A DNA stretch of 64,000 nucleotides from Trichinella spiralis (GCA_000181795.3 CM012955.1:15137201-15201200); one strand, 5' to 3'; shown: positions 26,201 to 39,347, counted from the stretch's first letter. Translations and numbers: made by a program. The notes: a model not told the origin generated them from the letters alone.

Positions 26201-26817
26201 AATAGGATTGATCATGATTTTTACGAATAGATTAATTAGTACACACACATATATATATATATATATGTATTTGATCAGAACAAGCAGACTTTTATCGATC
26301 CAACGTCACTAGTGTGCTCATCAGTACGAATCAATGCTCGCTTGCCTATAGTCATAAAAGGCAAAGAGCAAGCAATTTGTAAACGACCAACGACCCAAGC
26401 GACGATATAATTTCGAATTGTTCGTAAATATATTGTATATTTTTCCAAGAAATGAAATGGAAAATTCGACGAGAAATATGAGAAAATATGTTCACGTTTA
26501 GTGTTTCTCATTTTTGGGTAGAATGAGGAAAATAAAATAAAAAGATTTAAAAGAAATGAAAAATAGTAATTGTAGAAAGGAACGAAATTAGTGAATTGAA
26601 AAAAAAGAGAAAATATCATTAAAAACAGAAATAATAAGTGAATGGAATAATAAAATACTTCTTCTCGTTTTTTGTGCTCTTCTTCGAATTTGCGTTTCGC
26701 TTCATCGGCATCATCTTTTGCATTTTCCGCTTCTTCACGTGCTTGGCGCATTTTCATTTTCAACATATCCAACAAAGATGTTTGCTGACTATCTTTGGCA
26801 GCAGCGACTTTGGACAT
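23267..26817 (-). CDS. lev-11-like (B): Tropomyosin, short (low-molecular-weight) isoform gene, 257 aa
   Basis: Minus-strand exons 26659-26817, 25977-26110, 25661-25778 (4a) or 25287-25404 (4b), 24885-24955, 24100-24238, 23966-24035 and 23267-23349 sum to 774 nt with either exon 4, or 257 residues. The first exon, [20 protein letters not shown] onwards, is the counterpart of the internal-promoter start of C. elegans lev-11 short isoforms; the rest is standard tropomyosin heptad coiled coil ([39 protein letters not shown]). Exon sizes 134, 118, 71, 139, 70 and 83 equal those of the upstream gene. The last exon ends [12 protein letters not shown], unlike the muscle-type end of the upstream copy. 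Tropomyosin dimers polymerise along actin; short forms are typical of non-body-wall or cytoskeletal filaments. No long-form first exons were found upstream, so this copy appears restricted to the short form. Confidence 0.95.
25287..25404 (-). CDS. Alternative tropomyosin exon 4b
   Basis: A 118-bp exon with a TGCAG acceptor and a GAG|GTAGT donor. It enters in phase 2 and leaves in phase 0, exactly as exon 4a does. It encodes [20 protein letters not shown], continues [19 protein letters not shown], and keeps the heptad pattern. Using both exon 4 copies would shift the frame, so the pair must be mutually exclusive. It lies 256 bp downstream of 4a. A tropomyosin actin- and partner-binding segment would be swapped by the choice. 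Confidence 0.88.
25661..25778 (-). CDS. Alternative tropomyosin exon 4a
   Basis: A 118-bp exon, acceptor CATCTCTAG, donor GAG|GTAGT, encoding [20 protein letters not shown] and ending in ADRKYEE. It is the closer match to the single exon 4 of the upstream tropomyosin gene ([20 protein letters not shown]), so 4b is the diverged partner. Confidence 0.9.
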
Positions 26818-29360
26818 TTTTGTTGTTTTCTTTTCAAATTATTGGACAAAGAAACGAGAAAAAAAATAAATCCAAGTAGCAGGATAGGGATATATTTTTA
26901 AAATGAAAAGGCAGTATTCGACTGATGATGATGAATCGAAGTTGGAAATGCGTGTATGTGGGGAGGGGGAAAATCGACAACCACACACACACACCAACGA
27001 GACCAGCAAACGACAATGAAACCGCCCAACGCGACGACCAATCCACTGACTATCAACGATCCGGTATTTCGATAAGTGAGTGACTGATTGATGATAACCT
27101 GCTTATCAGTACCTACCGGCCGCCGAAGGCCGCGGGTAGCCAGTTTTCAAGAATGCTTGGAAAATTGACAACAGAGAAAAGCTGCCAACTGGTCAAGTGG
27201 AACGAACAGTTTTTCCACTAGAGCTTCTTTTCTGCTTGTTTCGCTTACGCAATTTTGCAAAACTTTCCAACGTTTACTTGAACAACAAAACAAACAATCA
27301 ATCGACCGGCCAGATAGAAATTTTTACCAACAGCAACATTATTTTCTCAATATTCATCATTGTTTGTTAAATTAAACACGTTTCGATTTCATGCATCATC
27401 ATCATCATCCCCATTGTGTTTCAAACACAAAAGCTGACGCGAAGGTGCTCCAACAATTACAGTAATCCTTGATATTTCAGCGCAAAGACAACGGGCGAAT
27501 TGTTTCCCTTCATCATCATCATCTTCTTCTTCTTTTCCTTTCACTCTCCCCCTCTCTTCCTCTTCTTCTTCTTTTTTTCAAAACTAGTTTCAATTGTTAT
27601 CCCAACCTGAACTTGGCTCTTCAATTCAATTATTGACGATCAATGTGAAGGGAAATTTTTCCAGTTGGTATATTGAAATGCTTTCTCGTTGCGCGTGTTT
27701 TAAATTGTTTCTGTGAAAATTCATTCTGATCATTTCTGCAATCGAATTAACGTTCCATTTCGATATATACTTTGTTACAGAAATTTTGCCATTTTCCAGT
27801 TGGTGTGGTTGAAATTGAACTTGTTCTCTCTCGTCTCGTCTGTCATGCAATATTTTTATTTGTACAATATTCAATTCACTTATTCTGCTGATAAATGTTC
27901 TCCCACTCCCCTCCCCAAACTTGTATACAATATGCTTTCAGTTGAATGCATATCGTAATTCAATTCGTCCAAACCTACTCGTATTGATCAGTGGAAGAGC
28001 GTTCGGGTTTTTTTTTCTCTTTTGTTTCAAAACAAATTCTTTCCTAAATGTTACACGTCGAACATGTTACAAATGATATTTAAAAAAAAATTTTTTTTTC
28101 AATTTATCACAACGCGTCTTTCCCCATTCCTCCTACGTCCTTATTGAAAAAACAACTACATCTATAATATATTTCAACACAGTACAGTAAATGTAAATTT
28201 CAACAAATCTGACGTAGCAGTATGCTGTGTCAAATTAATCAATACTTAATGCAAGCTGCGTGCTGTTTGTGCGCAGACGCATGTTTACATTCTTATACGT
28301 TTTCATGAATCAATGCTAAAAATGTGACAACTTTGACAATGAAACTGTCAATAGTAAATGAATCACACAGTATATCAAGGACAGTTTTCAATGAATTTGT
28401 TGTTCACATTTGCAAACCAGTTGTAATTTGTTTTTTTTTCACTTTCAATTTATAAAAACAACAACCACCTCACAACGAGTCATCACAGTTGAAATTTGAC
28501 CAATTCTGAAATCGATCAATCGAATTTCTCCTACCGATCAAACATTCAAAATAACAAATGCAAAATAAAATTAACATATACAAAAAGTTCATCGGAAAAT
28601 GTCATTCTGATATCAAAATGACTTTCAACGCTGCAATTTATTTCAAAAGGAAACTGCTGAACAAAAGTTACTGTGAGCAAAGGTTTATTTATTTATTTAT
28701 TTATTTTTTCTCCATTCCCACCACATTTTTCACCTAGCAACCGAAGAGCAAGAAATTGCAAAATAGAAATCATTCATTTGCATCAAACAGCCATTGCAAT
28801 ATCTTGAACAATGGTTGAATAGAAATTGTACCCCAGGCTTGTTTTCCACTTCATGCACAACACTATCCTATTTTTCATATTATAATCATTTCGATAAGTT
28901 CAACACAGATTGAATTAGCAACGTTTTCTTCAATTCCAACTCCAGCGTGGATTTCAACATAACTGTAACTATTGTTCACACGGTTTGTTCGAAATTTAAG
29001 TGAAACCAAAAATAAAAAGAAAAGAAAAACAACTTCTTTTCTCTTCTTAATGGTGAATATTTTGCCGACAAATCACATTTTTTCTAATGCACGTTATAAA
29101 GTTTACTGTAAATGTGATTATCAAGCATTAATGTTCAATAATAAATACCGAAATAAAATATCACATGCAATTAGATTAATTTTAAAAACATTTTTGTAAA
29201 ATAAATTTACTAACGGAAATCAATTGTCATTTGTTGAAATTGATAAAAATTGAGTAGAAAATTAATTTTTTGTGACAGAATTCGGTCAGTGTGTAATGGA
29301 AAATTGTGTGTTTTCAGTCAGAGATAAAATTAGAAAAAAAAAACAAAAAACTTTATTTAC
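26818..29360. other. Upstream region of the short tropomyosin gene
   Basis: It holds the likely promoter of the short tropomyosin gene. A GC-rich imperfect hairpin (GGCCGCC..GGCCGCGG) lies near 27,115-27,133, then CT-rich tracts near 27,510-27,575 and an ATTT run near 28,690. No counterpart of the long-form tropomyosin exons (MDAIKKK or LEEELRD type) was found. Confidence 0.45.
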
Positions 29361-29690
29361 CTGTTTGAAGAATATATGGTAAATATTGTACACCTCGTTT
29401 TGAATGAGCCGGAATCGCATGAACACATTTGAGCTGATCAAACAGTTATTGGTGAACCGACTTCTTCGACTTCGCGTCGACCCGAAAGGAACATTTTGAT
29501 TTTGGACATTAGCATTTGTGTAACTTTTTTGCTTATTTCGTCGATATTCTGGAAGATCATCGTTGTTTCGTTTATCTTGTCGAATTCTTTCTTCCACTGC
29601 TATCCGACGATGACGTAACGTTAGTACCAGATCAGAAAGCTGCTCTTTAGTTCGATTCACGTTTTTTTCATTTGACAGTTTGGCAGGCAT
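29361..29690 (-). CDS. Candidate first coding exon, unrecognised basic protein
   Basis: On the minus strand an ATG at 29690 opens 110 codons ending in phase 0 at a good donor (CAG|GTAAAT). The product starts MPAKLSNEKNVNRTKEQLSD and continues as an amphipathic, charged helix (LRHRRIAVEERIRQDKR), then a basic Ser/Arg patch (GSTRSRRSRFTNN). Composition and codon choice look coding, and GC is above that of the flanks. Further exons should lie below 29,360 but none was identified. Phase 0 would allow splicing to the tropomyosin exon at 26110, but nothing else supports that. The family is unknown. Confidence 0.45.
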
Positions 29691-29702
29691 CAAGCAATTC
29701 AC

Positions 29703-30476
29703 GAAAGTAATTTAAAATCTCTTTGACTGTTGAAAATGTGACAAAATGTTCACTGCTGCAAAACAGATGCAATTGTTAATTTAATATGCTTCAATTTTCG
29801 TTTCAACGTGATTATACTTCAACAAATTGTTCGCAAATTGAAAAAATTTCTTCACTTTCCAGTCGTAATATAGGATATAAGTGGATAATGATTTTTATTG
29901 TGAAAAAGAAAAATTAAGCTTACCAAAATTAACTTGGCTTCAGTTGAAATATTCGGATACATGTTGTGTTAAAATAGTAGTAGTTGTAAGCGATTGTTGA
30001 GTACTGGAAATTGAGACAGGTCGTTTTCCAGAAAGCAGGTTTGTCGTAAATGGAAGTACAAAAATAAGGACACAATGGTTCTACGTGAAAATTTGCTCTC
30101 TAAAAACAACATCTTACAACAAGAAATGGTAAAACAAAATCTGTCTTTCATAATAAACTACTCATTGCTTTTTCAAAGCATTTTACCATTTTGCAACTTT
30201 TAACACAAATAAGTAATAATCATGTTGATATGAAAATTTTTAAAGCTAATTTTTGTTTTTAAGAAAAGCTAAGGCCAAATTATATATATATACGATGCTT
30301 TTTAGTGATTATATTTTTATAGAAGAATGCATTTTTACCGTTAGTATTATAACCGCAAGAAATGTTGACGCTTCCGACTGACATAACACAAACTTGCGAT
30401 ATTGAGAGCTGAATTTCAAATTGTCTGATTGCTCAACAACTGACTGCTTACGTGCTTTTATACTTATAACATTCAT

Positions 30477-30520
<44 letters not shown>

Positions 30521-31621
30521 GAAAGAGCAAAACAACAAGTGAAAATCAACATGAAATAACACGATATTATTGAGCGCATTATTAATCACTCAAACGGCTT
30601 TATAAGCAACCGTTGTAAATAGAATCAAACTTTTTAAACGTATTTCAATATTCAAACTAATCTGGCTATAAAGTAAAAACTACAAAAAATTGTTTATAAA
30701 TATTAAATCGAAACGTAAAACCAACAAAAAAAATCTTCTCGGTAAACTTTAAAATAAATGTAATTTATTATTTTTTTATAGTTTTCTGATAAAAAAAAAT
30801 TTGTAAACAAATATTTTTTCATCGTATGTAAAAATATTTCTGCTTGTAGTTTTTCTTTTTAAATGAGTGTTTGCTTTTTTTTGATAAAATTTGAATAGTT
30901 CTGTCATCACTGCAGCAATATATTTTAATTGAAATTATCAATTTATTACTTGCTAATTTGATACGAACAACTTTAATTATTCATTTATTTTTATATTTAT
31001 TAAACAATTGAGCGATATAATTACAATTGTTACTCAGTGTCAGTTAATTTTTATAACATAATATTGACAAATATGTCAACACAAGATTTTAATTTTATTA
31101 AAAATACTTTTTAAAAAGATTTACTATATATTTCTGTTAAATTACATATTTCTTTTGTTTTATGACTTGCACAGTTATCAGTTAATCTTTAAATACGAGA
31201 CATTTTAAACTAAAATATTTCATGATTAATACTCTGACATATGGAAATAAGAACAGGAAAATTATTTTATAATTACAGTTTACTTTAAAGACTAGGCATT
31301 TCATTGGATGTCGAGAAAGCAATGGGCAATAAGAAATTATATTGTTGTTTAAGTGTCGCACACTCTAATTCTCTGACAAAATGATGCTAATTTTTAGCAA
31401 CATATTGTCAGCTAATTCAAAGATTATATATAATACAAAAGCTGTAAAATGAGAATAAATGCTGAAAACCTTTTTCATAAAACTTCTTTGCTTTCTGTGA
31501 CTAATCAATTCCAAAAAAAAAGAACAAAAATTATTTAAGCTATGCTACTGAAATATTTGACCAGTCGACAATGTAAAAAATCGAGCGCTGCGTATAACTT
31601 CTATGTAGTTCTTGAAACACA
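29703..31621. other. Intergenic DNA between the tropomyosin genes
   Basis: AT-rich, with a 37-bp TA microsatellite at 30,481-30,517. The right end is expected to be the 3' untranslated region of the upstream tropomyosin gene. No gene is supported. Confidence 0.45.
30481..30517. repeat. (TA)n microsatellite
   Basis: Uninterrupted TA run of 37 bp. A minus-strand frame across it translates as Ile-Tyr repeats and is not a gene. Confidence 0.95.
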
Positions 31622-34289
31622 TCAGTAGCCGGATAATTCTTGGAAAGTCTGGTCCAATTCTTCAGAAATTGCTTTGTATTTTTCTTTCTCATGAACCAGC
31701 TCGTCTAAAATACAAAAAAGTTTTATTTATTCAATTTTTAATGTTTATTAGAACAAATTGTATAATTTCATCCAATTAGCTTTATATATTATGAAATATT
31801 TATTCAATATTACCTTCCAATCGGTCAACTTCCTTTTGCAATTTCTGCACTGAACGTTCAGCAAATTCAGCTCGAGTCTCAGCCTAAAATAAACAGTATG
31901 TAAATGTATATTTCTTTTTTAATTATAATATTAAAATTTGGTCGACCTCCTTCAATCGTTGAGTCAACAATCGAATTTGTTCTTCGTATGAGTCTTCGCG
32001 TTGCAGAGCTTTCTCTTCGCTAACTTCCAAAGATTTCAAGTTGTTACCAACAACACGCAGCTCCTCTTCCAATTCCACAATTTTGCTGAAAAAGAATTTC
32101 ATATCGTTCAATTAGATTATAATAAAATTATTTCACACATGTTAACACAAATAAGAGTAGTTGATCTATTTTTAGCCAGCACAAAAAATAAAATTTTACT
32201 AAATTCATCAAACTGATGAACTTACTTTTCACCGGCTTCTGCGCGTTCTTCAGCTCTTTCCAAGTCAGCTTCAACCATTGCAAGTTTACGAGCTACCTGA
32301 AATAGAAGCAATAAATAAATAATCTTTTTCATAATTATAACATGATAACTAGTATATACTTCGTCATATTTTCGGTCGGCTTCTTCAGCTAACAGCTGAG
32401 CTTCTTTGAGCTGCGCTTCTAGCTGATAAACGCGTTCTTCATCTTGCAATGAGCGATTTTCCATAACTTTGCGTACTCTGAAGCGGAAAATGTTATAAAG
32501 TTTCTGGAATATATATCCAAATATTAATGTATTATAGTTCTCAAATTAGCCCACTATTTCAACTGCAGATTTTTTTTCCAAGTCAATCGAGTAATTGATT
32601 ATTTCAATTCTACATTTAAGTATTTGGGTTATTTTTTTTTTTTGATAATTTTTAAAATTAATTTCAAATAAATTCAAAGAACACCTTTCGCTTTCATCAG
32701 CTGTCTGTGAAGCTTCTTCCAGTTTTTCAGTGGCAATTTTCAGCCGTTCTTCAGCTCTTTCGAAATCTTCTTCAAGAAGCTGAATTCGTCGGTTCAATGC
32801 TGCAACCTCAGCTTCCGCCTAAATATTCAAGAACGTTAGACAATATAACATTATTATTATTATTGCCAAATTTGATTTTCCAACAGATCCATTTCACCAG
32901 TCGAATGAAGCTACAAGCAAGTTTGCATTTTATAAGAGATAAAATGCAGTGCAGCAATAATTTCATATTAAAAAGACAAATAATTAGTAAGCTGGGATTT
33001 AACAAGTTTTTGAAAATTATTAATCAAAATCAACAAGACCTTAGAATATGATCTTGACGTAAAACAGTCTGAATTTCATTGTTTATTTCAAAATTTATTT
33101 TCATATTTAATGGAATTTTGTTGTTATTGCATTGTTATGAATTTTTGAAAATTTTATTTTATCCTTATAAATGATATTTAGAATGTTTTCTTCTGAAGCG
33201 AAATTTTTTGAAAAGTTGTTCACCTTAAATTTGCTTAAAAGCATTGAATTCGATTGACATGGTTATGGTGAACAGCTAAAAATTGTAACTAACTTTTGTC
33301 AGTGCAATTCAGAACATTGCAACATAATAGTTTTAAATTTGCCTTTCAGTAAAAGTTTACTACTTTTATTTCACACACTCAAAAAGAAGAAATATATTGC
33401 TATGCCCTGCATTATAAACTGATAAGAATGCAATGCATACTCATAGTTCCGCCTTCACAAAATAAAATCAAATCGTCCACCCATTAAATGTGAAAGTAAA
33501 AACGAAAAATAACTACTTTGAAAAAAATAGCTAATCTTTCTGAATGAAGTTTTAATCAGTGTTCGTATTTTATAATTCTTTCATATGCAAGCTAACGCGA
33601 AGATGGCATGTGTTAGCCGGCTGTTGATAACTAACTACTCTCAGTGCGCCTGCACGCCAGTGGATTTATTTTGCTTGTTTGCTATCGAACAACGGGGAAA
33701 ATATTCATACTAAGCAACAGATTCATAATTGATGAAAAATTATAAAAAGCTAGAATTATTTACCTGTTGAAGAAATTTGCTCTACTTTTAAGCTGTACAA
33801 TGTGAATAATGTTAGAAAATATGCATTTGAAAATATCAGAAATAAAATGCCAGGAAAATATATGTTAATTTTGAAATGAAGCAGCGGACAACCCCTCCTA
33901 TTTAAGTGTTTTGCAATTTTAGAAAAAGTATCCTTGACTGGTAAATCGCTTGAATAAGAATCCTGGTTAAATGAACATTAAACAGTTGCATACTTCTTGG
34001 ACTTTCTTTTCTTTCTCTTCCAATTGAGCATTGGCTCCGGTGAGTTCTTCTTGGGCCTTGTCGAGCTCGTTTTCAACTTGCATCATCTTCTTCTGTGTAT
34101 CACGCAGTTCTTCTTCAAGCTGTGAGAAAATGCACAACTTGTAAAGCAATATTAAGAATACTTTTTCGATGTTACCTTTTCTACGCGTTCCTGCTGTTGA
34201 CGGGCTTTTTCCTCTGCCGCATCTGCGCGATCCATCGCGTTATCCTTCTCGATCTTCATCGCTTGCATCTTCTTCTTAATTGCATCCAT
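31622..34289 (-). CDS. lev-11-like (A): Tropomyosin, long (284-aa) muscle-type isoform gene
   Basis: Minus-strand exons 34176-34289, 33994-34119, 32685-32818, 32360-32477, 32226-32296, 31947-32085, 31814-31883 and 31622-31704 sum to 855 nt: exactly 284 residues plus stop, the invariant length of long tropomyosin. It starts [20 protein letters not shown] and ends with the muscle-type tail [15 protein letters not shown], the troponin-binding, head-to-tail overlap region. Heptads are unbroken throughout. The 139-bp exon is a fusion of the separate 76- and 63-bp exons of vertebrate genes; its product differs at only three of 47 residues from the paralogue's. No MSKV-type internal first exon was seen in the 1.2-kb intron 2 and no second exon 4 in the neighbouring introns, so this copy seems to make only the long form that regulates body-wall muscle thin filaments. 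The GTCGAC donor of the 139-bp exon is atypical. Confidence 0.97.
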
Positions 34290-34391
34290 GGTTGTAGATT
34301 TTGTGAGATTTCAAACTGCTGCTGCTTTGGGATATGAAGGAGGAATAAGTTTCGTTGTGAGAATATAGAAGTGCACACGAGCGCTTCTATC

Positions 34392-34660
34392 CAGCTGGTA
34401 AAGACGTAATGCAACTGAAGCGTCCGTCCGCTGAGTTTTCCTCTTGCAGAATGAACGAAAACGTATATGAGGCAGGCTTTTGTTTCTGCAGACACCACGG
34501 AAAGCAAGCTGTGTTAGCTGGCTGGCAAAATGGAACAAGATGTTTCTTCATCAACTCAAACCAATTGTCCATTGCTTAGCTATACACTTGAAGCAGCTGA
34601 AGCAAGCAAAATTTCTGCAAAGCAACTGCCGCTTTTCAAAGTTATAAGCAGGATATAATA
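34392..34660 (-). promoter_or_regulatory. Candidate muscle promoter elements upstream of long tropomyosin
   Basis: Two CAGCTG E-boxes (34,392 and 34,594) and a TATA-like run near 34,650 lie within 370 bp of the start codon. E-boxes bind MyoD-type factors in muscle genes, but such motifs occur often by chance and no start site is visible. Confidence 0.25.
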
Positions 34661-37600
34661 TACTAACAAAACAGCCAACGTCAGGCGTTTATAATTCTTC
34701 CGAATCACTACATGTCGATTTCAGAGCATGTTTATATCGCCGAAGACAATTTATTTTAAGTGAACAACTTTTGCCGCTTCTCCTGGAACTTCTTACTGAC
34801 TATTTAAAGCTGAAAAAAACCAAAGCAAAGCATAAAACTGCGTTAAATTGTGTTTACTGCATATGTGTAGTTTAAAATTTTTCACTGAGAAATCACATGC
34901 TGCTTAATTGCTAAACCATTTCACAATTACATAAACTGAACTGCTACTCTTTGAATCTGATTGAAATTATTTAATTTTTTATGCTTGTATTTTCACAGAA
35001 GTTAGCACAAAGCAGTATTCTTAAGTGCTACAAAGTTTGTAATAATTTTCATGATTTTACTTTTCTAAGTTGATAGATATCAAATTAATAATTAAAAGTA
35101 ATTAAATCAATAAAATATATTCTTGTTAAATATCAAATTATTAGATATTTCCTACTGCAAGTTTTAAGTGCATTCTGACCTCATGAAGACTAGAAAGTCA
35201 GTAAACCTTTTAAACAATGCATTTACATTCACTTCAATAAACAGTTTTGAAACATTGAAAATAAGCGTTTTTTCATCTTTAAGCATAATAACTGAAAAAA
35301 AACTCTTGGGTAAAATGAAAAGAAATCTTGTTGCTTCATCAAATCTATTGCTTTTAAATGAGAATGACATTTCAACATTTACAAGTACTGCGTAATTCTG
35401 AGCAATGAAATGCTCAGCTTCAGCTGCAAAACTTAATTTTTAATATTAATATATTAATTTAATGCAATCTGTTGATCAATAAACATCACTGAAAGTTGTT
35501 TGCTTTGTTGAATTGTTAGAATATAGTCTGAAATGTGCTTAATACATAGTTAAGAATGAAGATTTGCGCATTTAAGCTGACATGGTAAAAAACTGATGCA
35601 ATACAAGTTTAATAATTGATAGAAAAAACTTATCTTAAAAATAATATATAAACAATATTAATATAATAAAAGACAATTGTTTTCTTAAACAGATTTTACA
35701 GCTTTCGCAATATTAATCTGTATATTTTATGTTTTTCTGTTTGTTCATCATAAAGTGATAAATGAGCATTAATATTATGTTGATAACCGAAAGCGCTAAT
35801 TTATAATTATTTTTTAATGAATTAGTACCTCCCGTTTAGATTCTAATTTAGAAAACGATGTTTTGATGAAATTCTTGCAGAATGCCAGCAATCTTCAAAT
35901 TAAATAGATGCTGCAGAAAGAATGAAAATAAATGCAACTACAGCATCTATGATTCAAGTTGAGCATTACATATTTTTTATTATTTTCCTTTTTTGATTGG
36001 TAATTTTCTAAAGTTCAATGCTATATTTGTAGTTTATACGTTCAATGTAATGCTAATTTTTTGCACTGCATATATTTAAAGATTATACAATACTATCAGC
36101 TAGTCAGTGTGCTGACCTGAAAAAATCACCCTGGAATTATTGTCAAATGTAAATGTCACATAAATTATTTATTTTTGTTTTTAATTCTGAAAATATAATT
36201 TTCATAGTAAAATATTCGAATAAGCTGTTAAGAAGGAAAATAGAAAAATTATCATAAATGCATAATAAGTTGTTTAAATTTAGGTGTTCATTCAATTCAG
36301 GCATAACTAATGTATTTATTTTTGAAGGAAAGATTATTTTTGCCAAGATAAAAAAACAATTTTTCTCAAGAGAAGTATATAGTAAGCTTTGTTAGAGCGG
36401 AATGAATGCCGCATGATGAGAATATAATTTTGTCAGTAATTCTTGCTCGCACTTTTATTTATAGTAGTAAAAGTTTCGAGAAGTAAGAATGCATTTTTTA
36501 AAGCGAAGCGTAAAATGCGCTTAGAATTAAGCTGAAACTAGCAATATGTACATCCCATATGAGATTCATTGCTAGTATTAACTTGTGCGTTTGAAAAAAT
36601 GTTATTGGCATTAGCTACTTTTTCAGGCATTCATTCAGCGTCGTTTTCTTAGCGTCAGATTGACGTGAACATTCCTCTGACGCACTTTACTTTTGAATAA
36701 ATGACAAACAGACTGCCTGCGTGATTTACGCTATTTATGACTGATGTTGTTATAAACTGAGTTCAACTTTGAAACCTTTGTTTCAAGAATTCGATCATAT
36801 GAATATTTTTATATAAGAATTTAACAATAAAACTAATAATAAGAAATAAGATTTTGAGAAAGTGTATGTTAAATTTTACATCATTAAATTGCACTGCACA
36901 TCTTGCCCCACTGTTTAATTATATGAACAAAATTGCAGTGCTGAAATAATTTCATGTTTGCAAAATTATAGAAGCATCGTTAAATCTTGTGTTGGGTAAG
37001 AAGATGCAAATGATAAAACAATTTTTTTATTCTTTAGTGAAACAATGGTTTTCTGTATTTTGTAGATAAGCAGTTGAAAGCTGATTTTTTCTTTAGGCGT
37101 GCTGTAAACAATTATACCATTGTCTAGTAAAATGTCAAAGTGAGTCCCCCTCCCCCCACGCGAAAAACACACGTTTGTGCACGCATCAGTTAAGAGCCAT
37201 TGAACAGGCCATTTTCTTTGTGTGTGATCACAATTTGATCTGAACAAATAATGCTAGGCGTACAAATATTGAAGCTTCAATCACTGGCCAGTGGTCTCTA
37301 TTGCCGAGCATTGTTCACAACTGTTGCATCCAGGCGCAACTGGACTGTTGGCTGCATGACACGGAAACAAACCGTAACTTGAAAACAGCAGCAAAATTTG
37401 CGCTTTTTTGACATGCATTGTGAGAGTAAAGAAAACAAGAAGCAATACCTGCGTGCCAGAATTTTGTTGAATGGCCAACAGCCGTATTTGCTCTCTACCA
37501 CATTCAACCGGATACTCTAAAAAGGAGTTGAAAAATAAAGCAATTTTATGAAATTATTTATTATTGAAATGATTTTCATTTTTAATTTTTTACTAAATAC

Positions 37601-38253
37601 TAAAGAGTACTGACGTTTATTATTTAAATTTATTTTAAGTGAGTTTAATTCAGCAACATGTTTACAAAGAATTCCCATTACACTTATGATCATCTAAAAG
37701 TAAATTCAGTTGGCATGTTTTATTTTATTTTTTTAATTCCTTGAAAGAAAGAACTTTACAATTTATTAAATAATTTTTACTTTAATTTAGTTTCATTTCA
37801 TGTTGTTTGTGTCAGTTTTTGCTATTTCATATGTTAGCTACTTCAGAAATAAGCCAAACATTGCTTCATACTTTGTAATAAGTATAACGGATGAAAATTA
37901 TATTGTTTCATTTCCTTAAATATTATGTGATTGTTTAATATGAAGCAATTGTATAACTTGAATGAAATCTTAGAAATTATTTCTCTTGTATATAAATAAA
38001 TGTTGCTTTATTAGCGATATTCTATCGCCGAAATATTAAAATGAGCATTGTGAATAAAAATAGTCAGTGTTTTTGTTACATCGTTAAGATTACACATACT
38101 TAAAATTGGTTAGGAAGTTTTGGTGATAAAGAAGAAAACAATAAAATGCAAGCTGTGCAATTAAATTTTTCTGAACAAAAATTAATTTATGCATTTTCAT
38201 ACTCAGTATCATTTGTCGATTTGAATATAGTTTATTAAGGATGATATCCAACA
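34661..38253. other. Intergenic AT-rich DNA
   Basis: No supported gene. The patch near 37,270-37,480 is less AT-rich, with overlapping short frames on both strands but no splice or family evidence. Confidence 0.5.
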
Positions 38254-38297
38254 TCCCATGTGGTATAGTGGCTAGGATTTGATTCCCGGCATGGGAA
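38254..38297 (+). pseudogene. tRNA-Glu remnant lacking the anticodon arm
   Basis: TCCCATGTGGTATAGTGGCT is the acceptor strand and D-arm (A-box) of eukaryotic tRNA-Glu, and GATTCCCGGCATGGGA is its T-arm end and 3' acceptor strand. The seven-base acceptor stem still pairs perfectly. The intervening anticodon stem-loop, variable loop and half of the T-arm are missing, leaving about 44 of 72 bases. It cannot decode. Confidence 0.85.
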
Positions 38298-39317
38298 AGC
38301 GTCGCCTTTGTTACTTTTATTAACTGGCATGTTAAAAGTTTTTTTACCAAAATGAAAGACTGTTCTTTATAATATAGAAGCTGAAAATTATATTATGCTG
38401 TTTGTTGTATAGCTTAAAATTAGACATTTCAGTAAATTGTAAATAATATTGTAAATGCCCATTATATTGTAAAATTTAGTGATTTGCCTGAAGTAGTTCA
38501 AACGAATCGAATAAAAATGCTTGGCGTGGTCATCACAGCTTATCTGCTATAAAAAACAAAATGTTAGTGGAAACGTTGCTGTTGAATAAATACAAACCAT
38601 TTGCGTTAGCAGCACAGTTTACCAAATTTCATAATTAAATAAATAAATAAATATGCTTTCATTTTTATAAAAAAATATTTGAAAGCATTAAATACACCTT
38701 CAGCTTGTAAAGAATGACAGTAGCAGTAAAAAAATAAATTTGCCAAAGAAATACTGAGAACTTTTCAATAATTTCAGCTTTCACTAAAATTTGTAAAGAC
38801 CACTGTGTCCTTGAAAGTGACCAGCGGACAGTCCTAAAACGGGCTTCTCCGATTGCAGCATTTGTTTATGCTGTCCAATAACAGATAAATGGCCTCAAAA
38901 TTTGACATATTCCGCTTTGGCCCGTTCCGTCGGCAACCCATTGATAAAGCCATTTATTGTTTCCTGACCCTTGTCGTTTTGGTAAAAGGTTGTGTTAGCA
39001 AAGCGGCATTTCTTTATCTCAGTAGACCAATTAAAAGTTGAGAAGTGAAAATGAAAAAGAATAGAATGATAATGAGATAGAAGATGCAATGCTGTACTGG
39101 ATAGTCAAGTAAACTATATGTTCAATTTTTAGTGTTGTCTAGAAAACATAAGGACGGGCGAGGACGGTCACAAACTAACAATAGACGAAACAAGTAGGTC
39201 ATTCTCAGTCAAAGGAACCAATCAGCTTGAAGTTTGGGTGGTGTTCACCATACGGCATCAGACCACCAGTTGTCTACAGGAAACCCTTTTCACTGCATTC
39301 ACAGCTGCACATGGACT
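38298..39317. other. Intergenic DNA upstream of the cuticlin gene
   Basis: AT-rich, becoming more GC-rich after 39,130, where the promoter or 5' untranslated region of the cuticlin gene is expected. No other gene is seen. Confidence 0.4.
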
Positions 39318-39347
39318 ATGCCCTCAGCGGTGCCGAGTGACCACCGA

